From Hyphomicrobiales bacterium (lineage in GTDB: Bacteria; Pseudomonadota; Alphaproteobacteria; Rhizobiales; Phreatobacteraceae): 64,000 bases of DNA. A model generated the notes under the pieces. The model had not been told where the DNA came from. It saw only the letters and a list, made by a program, of their open reading frames with translations, and searched no databases. Location of the stretch: positions 94,967 to 158,966 of the forward strand of contig JAFKKV010000025.1 of NCBI GenBank assembly GCA_017304475.1, written 5' to 3'. Numbering within the stretch: position 1 is the first letter of the stretch; each line of letters starts with the position of its first letter. Below are positions 35,298-43,649 of this stretch, in pieces. A program made the translations under genes and the position numbers.

Positions 35298-35316
35298 CGG
35301 AGCCGCACCGGCTCCG
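35298..35316. other. Hairpin between binding-protein gene and permease genes
   Basis: CGGAGCCG / CGGCTCCG arms around CAC, located after the binding-protein stop and before the permease start on the same transcript. There is no T-run, so it may stabilise the upstream mRNA and raise binding-protein expression. Confidence 0.45.
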
Positions 35317-35377
35317 CCGTCAGCATGGCAAGGCTAGATTGCGGGAAGATTGGGAAACCCGCGGGCTTGCGACATTC

Positions 35378-36313
35378 TCACGCGAATTCCTGCGGGAACC
35401 CGACTTTCGGGATCGGCAGGTCGAGGCCGAACCACTTCTTGTAGGAGGCGGCGAAGGCGTCGAAATCGACGCCCATCATGGCTTCCTTGTAGACGGTGTT
35501 GACCCAGTTCAGCCAGACCGGGTCGCCCGGTTTGACCGCGGACGCATAGGAATTGGGCATCCAGCCGAAACCTGCATCGACGAAGCGGCCGGGCGCCTGC
35601 TGCATGAGCCAGCGCATGGCGGACTGGTCCTGCATGGACGCGTCGATGCGCCGCGCGTTCAGCGCCTGCATGGCGGCGTCCGGGCTTTCGAAGGCGTCGA
35701 CCTTGGCCTGCGGCAAGGCCTTGTGGATCCACTCCTCCAGGAAGACGTTCTGCATTCCGCCGATGGTCACCGCATTGCCGGCCGCCTTCAGCTCCTCGTA
35801 ATTCTTGTATTTGGCACCGCGCGCCAACAGCATCAGGCCGACACCCTCACGGTAATAGGGAATGGTGAATTCCACCTGCTGCGCCCGGCCGGGCGTGATG
35901 GTCATCCACTGCACGACGATGTCGACCTTGTCGGTGATCAGGCTCGGGATGCGCGCATCCGATCCCTGCAGCACGAACTCCACCTTTTCGGGATCGTCGA
36001 ACAGGCTCTTGGCCAGCATTTTGGCCAGGTCGATATCCATGCCTACGAGCTTGCCGCCGGCATCCTGGAAGTGCCAGGGCGGATTGGTGCTGCCGGTGCC
36101 GACGATCAGCTTGCCGCGCTCCTTGACCACGTGCAGCTTGCTCCTGGCCTGGCCCTGCGCGGCCGCCGGTGCCGGCAGCGCCAGGCCGCCGGCGGCGATG
36201 CCGCCGAGCGCCGCGCCCGCCAGCCCCAGGGCGAACATGCTGCGCCGTTCCACATTCAAGACCGGATCGCCGGCCGAGGCCTCGTCGTCATGCCTGTCCA
36301 TCGTGATCTCCAT
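35378..36313 (-). CDS. Amino-acid ABC transporter substrate-binding protein (family 3)
   Basis: A 311-residue periplasmic protein. Its leader (NVERRSMFALGLAGAALGGIAAGGLA...AAAQ) is long and holds RR followed by a hydrophobic stretch, compatible with Tat export. The family-3 fold shows VKERGKLIVGTGSTNPPWHFQD, LVGMDIDLAKMLAKSLFDD, DKVDIVVQWMTITPGRAQQVEFTIPYYREGVGLM and GMQNVFLEEWIHKALP. It is first in the leftward importer set. The importer thus has two candidate binding proteins (this one and 31934), probably with different specificity. Confidence 0.9.
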   Translation of the reverse strand: MEITMDRHDDEASAGDPVLNVERRSMFALGLAGAALGGIAAGGLALPAPAAAQGQARSKLHVVKERGKLIVGTGSTNPPWHFQDAGGKLVGMDIDLAKMLAKSLFDDPEKVEFVLQGSDARIPSLITDKVDIVVQWMTITPGRAQQVEFTIPYYREGVGLMLLARGAKYKNYEELKAAGNAVTIGGMQNVFLEEWIHKALPQAKVDAFESPDAAMQALNARRIDASMQDQSAMRWLMQQAPGRFVDAGFGWMPNSYASAVKPGDPVWLNWVNTVYKEAMMGVDFDAFAASYKKWFGLDLPIPKVGFPQEFA

Positions 36314-36947
36314 CCTCGAAGCGCTCTCGCCGCGGATGCCCCCCGCGGTCGTCTACAAGCGGGCAAGAAACGGGCCTGCGCCGCCCCGGGGACCGGCGGG
36401 ATCACAAGACGATCACGCCAGCCGGTCGGACATGTCGCAACCGCGCCGCATCCGGCCGCGGCCTGATGCGGGTGGTCGGCAAGACGAGTGGGGCTGTCGG
36501 CGCGCGCGGCCGGCTCCGATCGTGATGGGAGAATGAGCCCCGCCGCCGGCACGGCGGCGGGCGTTGCGACGAAAGTCCGGGAGCCGCGCGCGGTCGCATC
36601 CAGGCGACGCGAGCAACGCTCCAGCCAAGCTTCCAGCCGCCCGAATATTTCATGTGTCCCAGGAGAACATGACGGCGGCAAGTACTCAGCCGCGCGAGAT
36701 CAGTGAGCTTGCCCGATTGTTAGGGCAAGACAGAACATGACGCAAGGACCGCGACCGCGGGCCAAACCGGATGGCGGCGCGCCCTGCCCGGCGTCCTCGG
36801 CGCTGCCCGCCGGCCGCCTCGCCGCCTTCATATGCCACGCCGGTATATCTGCTAGATGCGCCGGCATCGTTCTCCCGGCGCGCCATCGCCCCGACAGTGC
36901 CGACGCCGCGATGAAGGCGCCAAGAAAAACAACCGGGACGATACGCC
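36314..36947. other. Long spacer without a supported gene
   Basis: 634 bases between divergent binding-protein genes. Short open frames on both strands have no recognisable protein character. Two dyads are visible: CTTGCCC/GGGCAAG at 36708-36729, and ATATGCC-N5-GGTATAT at 36830-36848 (listed separately). The stretch probably holds promoters for both flanking genes. Confidence 0.55.
36830..36848. promoter_or_regulatory. Dyad ATATGCC-N5-GGTATAT upstream of the Bug/TctC gene
   Basis: The arms pair at six of seven positions. It is 100 bp upstream of the gene at 36948. The same ATATGCC-N5-GGTAT pattern is found at 39667-39685, upstream of the TPP-enzyme gene, so the LysR between or near them could bind both. 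Confidence 0.5.
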
Positions 36948-37913
36948 ATGCTCGACAGACGAGGTTTCGTCGCCGCCGCGCTCCTGACCGGCGCGGCCAC
37001 GGCCCGAGCCCAGCCCGGCGGCCAGCCGATCAAGCTGGTCGTGCCCTTCGCCGCCGGCGGCAGCACCGACCTGGTCGCCCGGATCGTCGGCGAGGCCATG
37101 GGCAGCCGGCTCGGGCGTGCGGTGATCATCGAGAACCGCCCGGGTGCCGGTGTCATCACCGGCACCAATTCGGTGGCGCGCGCCGACCCCGACGGTACGA
37201 CGCTGTTGTTCACCACCGTCTCACATGCGGTCAATCCGGGGCTCAACAGCCGCCTGCCCTATGATTCCACCGCCGATTTCGTGCCGGTCGCCCATGTCGC
37301 CACCGCGCCGCTGGTCCTGTCGCTCCATCCGGCCGTGCCGGCCCGGACGCTGCAGGAGTTCATCGGCCATGTCAGGGCCAATCCCGGCAAGGTGCATTAC
37401 GGCTCGGCCGGCGTCGGCTCGGTGCTGCATATGGCGGTCGAACTGCTGAAGCATCAGGCCGGTCTCGACGTCGTTCACGTGCCCTATCGTGGCGCGGCGC
37501 CGGCGATGAACGACCTGCTCGCCGGCCATGTCCAGTTCATCATCGACCCAATCTCGACCTCGGCCCAGCAGATCAAGGCCGGCGCCATCCGGGCGCTGGC
37601 GGTGACCTCGGCCCGGCGTTCGCCCTCGCTGCCCGACATTCCAACCTTCGCCGAAGCCGGCATGCCCGACTACGAGGCTTCGACCTGGAACGCCATCCTG
37701 GCGCCCAAGGGCACCTCGCCCGACCTGGTCGCGCAGGTGAACCGGGCGGCCAATGCCGCCGTCAGCGACCCGGCGATCATCGGCCGGCTGGAACAGCTCG
37801 ACATCATCCCGGTCGCCGATTCCACGCCCGCTTCGACCGCCGCCTTCATCGCGCGGGAGACCGAACGCTGGACCGCGATCATCAAGGCATCGGGGATAGC
37901 GCTGCAGAACTGA
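36948..37913 (+). CDS. Tripartite-tricarboxylate-type (Bug/TctC family) solute-binding protein
   Basis: A 321-residue periplasmic protein. The leader (MLDRRGFVAAALLTGAATARAQ) has RR and may be a Tat signal. The Bug fold is clear: IKLVVPFAAGGSTDLVARIVGEAMGSRLG, IIENRPGAGVITGTNSVARADPDGTTLLF, VHVPYRGAAPAMNDLLAGHVQ and RALAVTSARRSPSLPDIPTFAEAGMPDYEASTWNAILAPKGT. No TctA/TctB membrane genes lie nearby, so it is an orphan receptor, which is common in this family. It converges on the TPP-enzyme gene, whose stop is 18 bp away. The ligand, probably a carboxylate, is unknown. Confidence 0.9.
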   Translation: MLDRRGFVAAALLTGAATARAQPGGQPIKLVVPFAAGGSTDLVARIVGEAMGSRLGRAVIIENRPGAGVITGTNSVARADPDGTTLLFTTVSHAVNPGLNSRLPYDSTADFVPVAHVATAPLVLSLHPAVPARTLQEFIGHVRANPGKVHYGSAGVGSVLHMAVELLKHQAGLDVVHVPYRGAAPAMNDLLAGHVQFIIDPISTSAQQIKAGAIRALAVTSARRSPSLPDIPTFAEAGMPDYEASTWNAILAPKGTSPDLVAQVNRAANAAVSDPAIIGRLEQLDIIPVADSTPASTAAFIARETERWTAIIKASGIALQN

Positions 37914-37931
37914 GCGCGCCCCGGAACAGCG

Positions 37932-39584
37932 CTACTCCGCCGCGCGGTGCGCCAAGGCCGGCTTCGGCAGGATGGCCTTCACGCTGGTATCGACCACGAC
38001 GAATTCGGGACCCGGCCGCGCCAGGATCGCCGGCAGGCCGGCCAGTTCGCCGGTCGAACGGATACGCGTGACGCTGAAGCCGAAGGCCCGGCCGATCAGC
38101 TCGAAATCGGGATTGGCGAAACCGGTGCCACTGACCCGGCCGGGATAGTCGCGCTCCTGGTGAATGCGGATCGAGCCGTAGATGCGGTTTTCCGAAACGA
38201 TCACTTTCAGCGGCAGGCGGCGCTCGATGGCGACCGCCAGCTCGCTGCCGGTCATCAGGAAGCCGCCGTCCCCGACCATGCAGATCACCGGCCGCGACGG
38301 TTCGCGCAAGGCGGCGGCCACCGCCGCGGGCACGCCGAAACCCATGGCGCCGGAGATCGGCGCGAGCAGGCGCTGCGGCGGCCGGAACGGAATGATCCGG
38401 TAGGCGGGGGCTGCGAAAGTGCCGGCATCGAGCGTGACGATGGCGTTCTCGGGCAAATGGCGGCCAATCAGCGCGACGACGTCCTCGAAAGGCACGCCGT
38501 CATCGACGGTCAGGCGCCGGGGCGTGGCGATCGCCTGCTGCTCGGTCTTCAGGCGCGTGAGCCAGCCATGGTCGCGCACCTCGGCGACCGCCGCCGCCGG
38601 AGTTCCAAGCGCTGCGAGCGCGGACTGTGCACCGCAGGCCATGGCGAGATCGGCCGCGAAATGCGTCCCGATGACGGCCTGATCGGGATAGATATGGACG
38701 AGCCGCATGCCGGGCCGGACCAGTTCCGGGAAGGTATAGCCCTGGGTGGTGATGTCGGTCAGCCGGGCGCCCAGCACGATCAGGAGATCGGTCTCGCGCA
38801 GCAGCGCCATCTGGGCCGGCGGATTGGCCAGCCCCATGTCGCCGGCATAGAGCCGGTGGGCATTATCCATCAGGTCCTGGTTGCGGAACGACACGACCGC
38901 CGGGACCTCCCATTGGTCGACGAAATCCCGCAGGGCCTCGCGGCCGCCAGGCCGGTCGAAATTGGCGCCGGCGATGACCAGCGGCCGCCGCGCCTCGGCG
39001 AGCCAGCGGCGGAGCGTGGCGAGATCCTCCGGGTCGGGCGCCGCCTTGACCGCCGCCTGGCGCGGCGCGGGCGCCAACCGGGTCTCGGCGGTCAGCACGT
39101 CTTCGGGCACGGCGATGACGACAGGCCCCGGCTGGCCCGATGTCGCAACCTGGATCGCCCGGAGCATGGTCTCGGCCATGCGATCGGGATCGGTGACCTC
39201 GGCGGTCCATTTGGCGATGGCGCCGAACATCTGTCCGTAATCGATCTCCTGGAACGCGGTGCGCCTGACATCGCGCGCGGCGACCTGGCCGACCAGCAGG
39301 ATGAAGGGCACGCCGTCCTGCTCGGCGGTATGTACTGCAATGGCGGCATTGCTGGCACCGGGGCCGCGGCTGACGCAGGCAACCCCGATCCGGCCGGTGA
39401 GCCGGGCATCGGCCAGCGCCATGAAACCCGCGCCGGATTCGTGCCGGCAGACCACCGTGTCGATATCGGCGCGGCCATGCAGCGCATCGAGCAGGCCGAG
39501 ATAGCTTTCGCCGGGCACGCAGAAGACGCGGTCGACGCCCTGGGCGACGAGGCTCTCGACGATGATGTCGCCGGCGGTCGGCAT
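37932..39584 (-). CDS. Thiamine-pyrophosphate enzyme, acetolactate-synthase-large-subunit-like
   Basis: A 550-residue three-domain TPP enzyme. The N-terminal domain has the catalytic Glu in VVCRHESGAGFMALADARLTGRIGVACVSRGPGASNA. The middle domain reads RPLVIAGANFDRPGGREALRDF. The C-terminal domain has GAMGFGVPAAVAAALREPSRPVICMVGDGGFLMTGSELAVAIERRLPLKVIVSENRIYGSI with the TPP motif. It lacks a partner regulatory subunit and is not near ilvH or ilvC. Glyoxylate-carboligase-, benzoylformate-decarboxylase- or sulfoacetaldehyde-acetyltransferase-like roles are possible. Preceded on the same strand by a LysR gene, so it is likely a catabolic enzyme for a 2-oxoacid. Confidence 0.8.
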   Translation of the reverse strand: MPTAGDIIVESLVAQGVDRVFCVPGESYLGLLDALHGRADIDTVVCRHESGAGFMALADARLTGRIGVACVSRGPGASNAAIAVHTAEQDGVPFILLVGQVAARDVRRTAFQEIDYGQMFGAIAKWTAEVTDPDRMAETMLRAIQVATSGQPGPVVIAVPEDVLTAETRLAPAPRQAAVKAAPDPEDLATLRRWLAEARRPLVIAGANFDRPGGREALRDFVDQWEVPAVVSFRNQDLMDNAHRLYAGDMGLANPPAQMALLRETDLLIVLGARLTDITTQGYTFPELVRPGMRLVHIYPDQAVIGTHFAADLAMACGAQSALAALGTPAAAVAEVRDHGWLTRLKTEQQAIATPRRLTVDDGVPFEDVVALIGRHLPENAIVTLDAGTFAAPAYRIIPFRPPQRLLAPISGAMGFGVPAAVAAALREPSRPVICMVGDGGFLMTGSELAVAIERRLPLKVIVSENRIYGSIRIHQERDYPGRVSGTGFANPDFELIGRAFGFSVTRIRSTGELAGLPAILARPGPEFVVVDTSVKAILPKPALAHRAAE

Positions 39585-39666
39585 GGCGGGCTCCCGGATG
39601 GTGATGGTTCCATTCTGGTCATAGGCGGCGTCGGCGCTCCAGCCCAGGCATGGCCGCCGCTTTCAG

Positions 39667-39685
39667 ATATGCCGAACCGGTATCG
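39667..39685. promoter_or_regulatory. Dyad ATATGCC-N5-GGTATCG upstream of the TPP-enzyme gene
   Basis: It shares ATATGCC-N5-GGTAT with the site at 36830-36848. It lies 83 bp upstream of the ATG at 39584, between that gene and the LysR gene on the same strand. Confidence 0.5.
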
Positions 39686-39765
39686 GTGGCGACCGGCCGG
39701 TCAGGAGGTGGGTGCCCGTGCGGTGCATTTCCGCCGGAATTGACGCGCCGCGCCGCCCTGCCCCT

Positions 39766-40668
39766 TCACCCCCGCTTCGGGATCACCGCGCTCATCTCCT
39801 CGCGCAGCAGGCGCACGAAATTGTCGGCGTAGAGCGACGGCGCCCGGTCGTTCTTGACCGCGACATAGGTCTGGAACTGCGTCGGTTCGTCGATCGCGAG
39901 GATCTTGATGCCGCGCATCGACTGGTGCGCCACGGTGAACTGGTCGATGACGGCGATGCCGAGACCGGCGGCCACCAGCGAACAGACCGTGGTGCCGAAA
40001 CGCGCCTTGATCTCCATGTCATAGGTCAGGCCTTCGCGCTGGAAGATCTCGCTCATGATCCGGCCATAGGGATCGTTGGGATCGATGCCGATCAGGGGAT
40101 AGTCGACCATTTCGCGCGCCGAAATGCTGGTGCGCGCCGCCAGCGCATGGTTTTCCGGCACGATGCAGCAGAGCTCGCCATTGGCCAGCGGCACGAAATC
40201 GATGCCGGGATGATCGAGCCGGTAGCTCATGGCGGCGATCTCGCCCTTGCCCAGCAGCAGATAGTCGATCACCTCCTCGATCTTGAGAATGGTGATTTCC
40301 AGTTTCAGGTCCGGATGCTGGCGCTTCAGCTTCTCGATGGCGCGCGGCACCATGACGTGGCAGATGCTCGGCACCGAGCCGAGCCGCAATTCGATCGCCG
40401 TTCCGCGATGGAAGCGCGCCAGCGTGAAATGCAGGTCGTCGACCTTCTTGTAGACGCCGTTGATCTGCTCGAACAATTCATTGGCTTCGGGTGTCGGCGT
40501 GTAGCGGCCGTGCCGCCGCTCGAACAGCTTCAGCTTCAGCGTGCCCTCGATATGCTTCATCGAGCGGCTGATGCCGGGCGCCGAGACGTTCAAAAGCTTG
40601 GCGGCCCCGGCAACGGTTCCGGTGATCATCAGGGCCCGCAGCACTTCGATCTGGCGCAAAGTCAGCAT
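39766..40668 (-). CDS. LysR-family transcriptional regulator
   Basis: A 300-residue regulator. The HTH (MLTLRQIEVLRALMITGTVAGAAKLLNVSAPGISRSMKHIEGTLKLKLFERR) is at residues 1-55 and the LysR effector domain follows (IELRLGSVPSICHVMVPRAIEKLKRQHPDLKLEI). Three adjacent ATGs (40674, 40671, 40668) and a GTG at 40683 could start it; 40668 has CCGGAA at the best spacing. It is 181 bp upstream of the TPP-enzyme gene on the same strand and is the likely regulator of that gene and of the Bug-protein gene. Confidence 0.87.
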   Translation of the reverse strand: MLTLRQIEVLRALMITGTVAGAAKLLNVSAPGISRSMKHIEGTLKLKLFERRHGRYTPTPEANELFEQINGVYKKVDDLHFTLARFHRGTAIELRLGSVPSICHVMVPRAIEKLKRQHPDLKLEITILKIEEVIDYLLLGKGEIAAMSYRLDHPGIDFVPLANGELCCIVPENHALAARTSISAREMVDYPLIGIDPNDPYGRIMSEIFQREGLTYDMEIKARFGTTVCSLVAAGLGIAVIDQFTVAHQSMRGIKILAIDEPTQFQTYVAVKNDRAPSLYADNFVRLLREEMSAVIPKRG

Positions 40669-40832
40669 CATCATTTCCGGCACGAGGGAGAGCGAGGCGG
40701 CGACGGCTCGACGTTCAGGATTGAACCAAACGGGCGCCCGCCGCCAGCGCCCATATCCAGGCGATGCCGCTCCGGCGGCCGATTGTCGGCAAGGCGGACC
40801 CGTCCTATCCTGCCCCGCGAAGGGACGATGCC

Positions 40833-41435
40833 ATGATCGACTTCTGGTTCTCCATCGGCAGCACCTACAGCTATCTCTCGGTGATGCGCCTGGCGCAGGT
40901 CGAGGCGCAAGCCGGCGTCGGCTTTCATTGGCGCCCTTTCAACGTGCGCGCCATCATGATCGAGATGGACAATATTCCCTTCGCCAGGAAACCGGCGAAG
41001 GCCGCCTATATGTGGCGCGACATCGAGCGGCGCGCGGCGATGTACAAGATGGCGCCGAGGCTGCCGGCGCCCTACCCGCTGGCCGAACTGGAACGTGCCA
41101 ATCGCGTGGCGGTCATCGCCGCGAATGAAGGCTGGTGCGCGGCCTATACGCGGGAGACCTACAGGCGCTGGTTCGAATTGGGCGAGCCGGCAGGCAGCGA
41201 ACCCAATCTTTCCGCCAGCATCGCAAAGGCCGGGGCTGAACCGGGGCGCGTCTTGCGCGACGCCGATTCCGACAGCGCCAAGATTGGCCTCGCGGCCGCG
41301 ACCGAGGAGGCGAAGGCGCTCGGCATTTTCGGCTCGCCGAGCTTCGTCGTCGACAGCGAGCTGTTCTGGGGCGACGATCGCCTCGAGGACGCGATACGCT
41401 GGCTGAAGCAGATGGAGAGCGGCCCGCCCGACTAG
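40833..41435 (+). CDS. 2-hydroxychromene-2-carboxylate isomerase/DsbA-family thioredoxin-fold protein
   Basis: A 200-residue cytoplasmic protein of the HCCA-isomerase (kappa-GST-like, DsbA fold) family. The N-terminus MIDFWFSIGSTYSYLSVMRL matches the family's FxxxxSPYSYL glutathione-site region with Ser as active-site residue. Other matches are FHWRPFNVRAIM and, near the end, ALGIFGSPSFVVDSELFWGDDRLED. ATG at 40833 fits that start. No naphthalene-type genes are adjacent, so its substrate is unknown; such proteins often act on aromatic or dicarbonyl compounds with glutathione. Confidence 0.83.
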   Translation: MIDFWFSIGSTYSYLSVMRLAQVEAQAGVGFHWRPFNVRAIMIEMDNIPFARKPAKAAYMWRDIERRAAMYKMAPRLPAPYPLAELERANRVAVIAANEGWCAAYTRETYRRWFELGEPAGSEPNLSASIAKAGAEPGRVLRDADSDSAKIGLAAATEEAKALGIFGSPSFVVDSELFWGDDRLEDAIRWLKQMESGPPD

Positions 41436-41709
41436 ACGCCCGCAACGCGTCGCCGGCGGCGGCCATGATCTGATCGCGACGACAGGTCGACAGGCCCTCG
41501 CCTCTCCCGAGGCAGGGACGTGATCTTGCCGTCACCGCCCGACATGATCGAGGAGGATCGAGCCCTCCATCTGGCCGAGGGCGATGAGGGCGAGCACGGT
41601 GGGGACGCCGAGACGCGGCAGCGTGAGGATTGCATCCCGACGAAAATGGCCCCGGGCATACTGGGCTAGCCCGGATGCTCAAACATGGCGTGGGATGTCT
41701 CCGCGCTCG

Positions 41710-42723
41710 TCACGGGACATTTCGGCCATTGGCATTGCGTGGCGCAAGCGCAGCATCCGTCTCGGCGCGATCGTGGCTGCGGCGATAGTCGGCCGGCGTG
41801 ACGCCGACCCTGCGCCGGAAGGCGCGGCGCAGCACGTCCACATCGGCAAAGCCGCAGCGAGCCGCAATCTGCTTGGGCATGCCGTGACCATCCTCGAGCA
41901 TCCGGCGGGCAGCCTCGACACGGGCAATCTCGACCCATGCCGCCGGCGTCATGCCGACCTCGGCGCGAAACATCCGGGAGAAATGCCGGGGGCTGACATC
42001 CATGCGCCTGGCCAGTTCGGCAACGCTATGGTCGAGCGACGGGTTGGCCGCCACCCAACGCTGTACCTCCTGGAGCGCGGACCGCCCCACCGGCGCGGCC
42101 TCGCCCTTGCGGCTGAACTGCAGCTGCCCGCCCGGGCGCTTGAAGAACATCACGAGCTGGCTTGCGACGCGCATGGCGATCGCGCGGCCGAGATCCTCCT
42201 CGACAAGGGCCAGGGCCAGATCGAGACCCGCGGTCACGCCCGCGGCGGTGCGGACCTTGCCATCGCGGACGTGGATGGCGTCCTCGTCCACCTCAACCTC
42301 TGGGAACGCCCGGCCCAGTGCCTTGGCGACCGCCCAATGGGTCGTGACGCGTACGCCGTTCAGCAGACCGGCAGCGGCGAGCGCAAAGGCGCCGCTGCAC
42401 ACCGAGCCGAAACGCCGGCTTCTCGTCGCCGTGGATCGCAGCCAATCAAGCGTCGCCGGCGCTAGCACGACTTCGGTGGCGTTCGGGCAGCCGGCCACCA
42501 GCAGCGTGTCGATCGGCATATCCGCGCCCGCGCCGGCGACGAAGTCCGGCGTCAGGCGCAGGCCGGACGAACTGACCAAGGGCCCGGCGGCGCAGGCACC
42601 GACGATCAGGCGATAGGCCGCCATGCCCGCCTGTACGTTCGCCTCGGCGAATACATCGAGCGGCCCGGAGACATCCAGAAGCTGAACGCCGGGCATGGCG
42701 AGGATCGCTATGGTCCGGGTCAT
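41710..42723 (-). CDS. GlxA-family transcriptional regulator (DJ-1/PfpI domain plus AraC HTH)
   Basis: A 337-residue protein. Residues 1-~190 are a DJ-1/PfpI domain (TIAILAMPGVQLLDVSGPLDVFAEAN, GSVCSGAFALAAAGLLNGVRVTTHW with the nucleophile-elbow Cys). Residues ~215-320 are the AraC double HTH (SVAELARRMDVSPRHFSRMFRAEVGMTPAAWVEIARVEAARRML, then IAARCGFADVDVLRRAFRRRVGVTPADYR). ATG at 42723 fits the family. It is divergent from the HD-domain gene across a spacer with a perfect dyad and very likely controls it. Confidence 0.92.
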   Translation of the reverse strand: MTRTIAILAMPGVQLLDVSGPLDVFAEANVQAGMAAYRLIVGACAAGPLVSSSGLRLTPDFVAGAGADMPIDTLLVAGCPNATEVVLAPATLDWLRSTATRSRRFGSVCSGAFALAAAGLLNGVRVTTHWAVAKALGRAFPEVEVDEDAIHVRDGKVRTAAGVTAGLDLALALVEEDLGRAIAMRVASQLVMFFKRPGGQLQFSRKGEAAPVGRSALQEVQRWVAANPSLDHSVAELARRMDVSPRHFSRMFRAEVGMTPAAWVEIARVEAARRMLEDGHGMPKQIAARCGFADVDVLRRAFRRRVGVTPADYRRSHDRAETDAALAPRNANGRNVP

Positions 42724-42768
42724 CGATCGCCATCCATTCCGCGTCCGTCCGAGGCGCAAATTGTCTTA

Positions 42769-42789
42769 AATCGACGTACTACGTCGATT
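42769..42789. promoter_or_regulatory. Perfect dyad with 10-bp arms between GlxA-type regulator and HD gene
   Basis: Arms AATCGACGTA and TACGTCGATT around a single C. It lies 46 bp from the regulator ATG and 60 bp from the HD-protein ATG, a position suited to control both promoters. Confidence 0.7.
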
Positions 42790-42848
42790 GATGACAACCT
42801 CACACGAAACTACGCTTCCTGGCAATCGGTTTCAGCCAGGAGAAAATC

Positions 42849-43490
42849 ATGAGCAAGATCATCGAAGGTGCCGCCATCCCCGACAGCAAGCTGGCGCGCG
42901 CGATCACCGAATATATCCGCGACAATGAAACGGACTTACTCTTCAACCATTCGAGCCGTGTCTATCATTTCGGCGCCATGGCCGGACTTCACCGTGGCCT
43001 GACATTCGACCGCGAGCTGCTTTACGCAGGTGCGATGTTCCACGACATCGGCCTGATGCCGGCTCACGGCAGCAAGGATGAGCGCTTCGAGGTCGACGGC
43101 GCCCACGCCGCACGCGACTTCCTGCGCAGCCACGGCATTGCCGAGGACGATGCCTATACCGTCTGGACGGCGATCGCGCTGCACACGACGCCGGGCGTGC
43201 CGCAGCATATGCATCCCGTCGTCGCGCTCGTGACGGCGGGCGTCGAGATGGATGTGCTCGGCCTCACCTATGACCAATATTCCGACGCCGAGCGGGAAGC
43301 CGTGGTCAGCGCGTTTCCGCGCACGCCCGCATTCAAGGAAGACATCATCCAGGCCTTCTATGACGGCATCAGGCACAGGCCGGGCACGACCTTCGGCAAC
43401 GTCAAGGCCGACGTGATCGCCGACAAGGAGCCGCATTTCCATCGTGGCAATTTCTGCAGCGTCATTCGCTGCTCGCATTGGCACGGATGA
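42849..43490 (+). CDS. HD-domain hydrolase, cyanamide-hydratase-like
   Basis: A 213-residue cytoplasmic metal-dependent protein. The HD pattern is intact: H34 in LLFNHSSRVYHFGAMAG, the HD pair in AGAMFHDIGLMPAH and a distal IALHTTPGVPQHMHPVVALVTAGVEMDVLG. This is the arrangement seen in fungal-type cyanamide hydratases and the many bacterial HD relatives placed beside GlxA-like regulators. The natural substrate is not known; a nitrile-, isocyanide- or formamide-like compound is a guess. ATG at 42849 has AGGAG 6-7 bases upstream. Confidence 0.85.
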   Translation: MSKIIEGAAIPDSKLARAITEYIRDNETDLLFNHSSRVYHFGAMAGLHRGLTFDRELLYAGAMFHDIGLMPAHGSKDERFEVDGAHAARDFLRSHGIAEDDAYTVWTAIALHTTPGVPQHMHPVVALVTAGVEMDVLGLTYDQYSDAEREAVVSAFPRTPAFKEDIIQAFYDGIRHRPGTTFGNVKADVIADKEPHFHRGNFCSVIRCSHWHG

Positions 43491-43649
43491 GCAATGGCTG
43501 CCCCCGAGGCCCCCGCAAGTCGGGCGCCTGACATCGATCAGCGTGCGAAAGGGCCTGTGATGAAGAGCGCGTCGAACCGGAACATCCCGGTTCGATCGCG
43601 TCTGGGCATGCCGCGGGAAAAGACCGCCGCCATCACCACGACGCCGATG

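Noticed and set aside
36256..36706. Small proteins in the 36.3-36.9 kb spacer
   Set aside because: Several short open frames on both strands overlap each other, have Arg/Pro/Ser-rich composition and no usable ribosome sites.
37932..39584. Biosynthetic acetolactate synthase (ilvB/ilvI)
   Set aside because: No ilvH or ilvC neighbour and a catabolic-looking context; the general TPP-enzyme call is safer.
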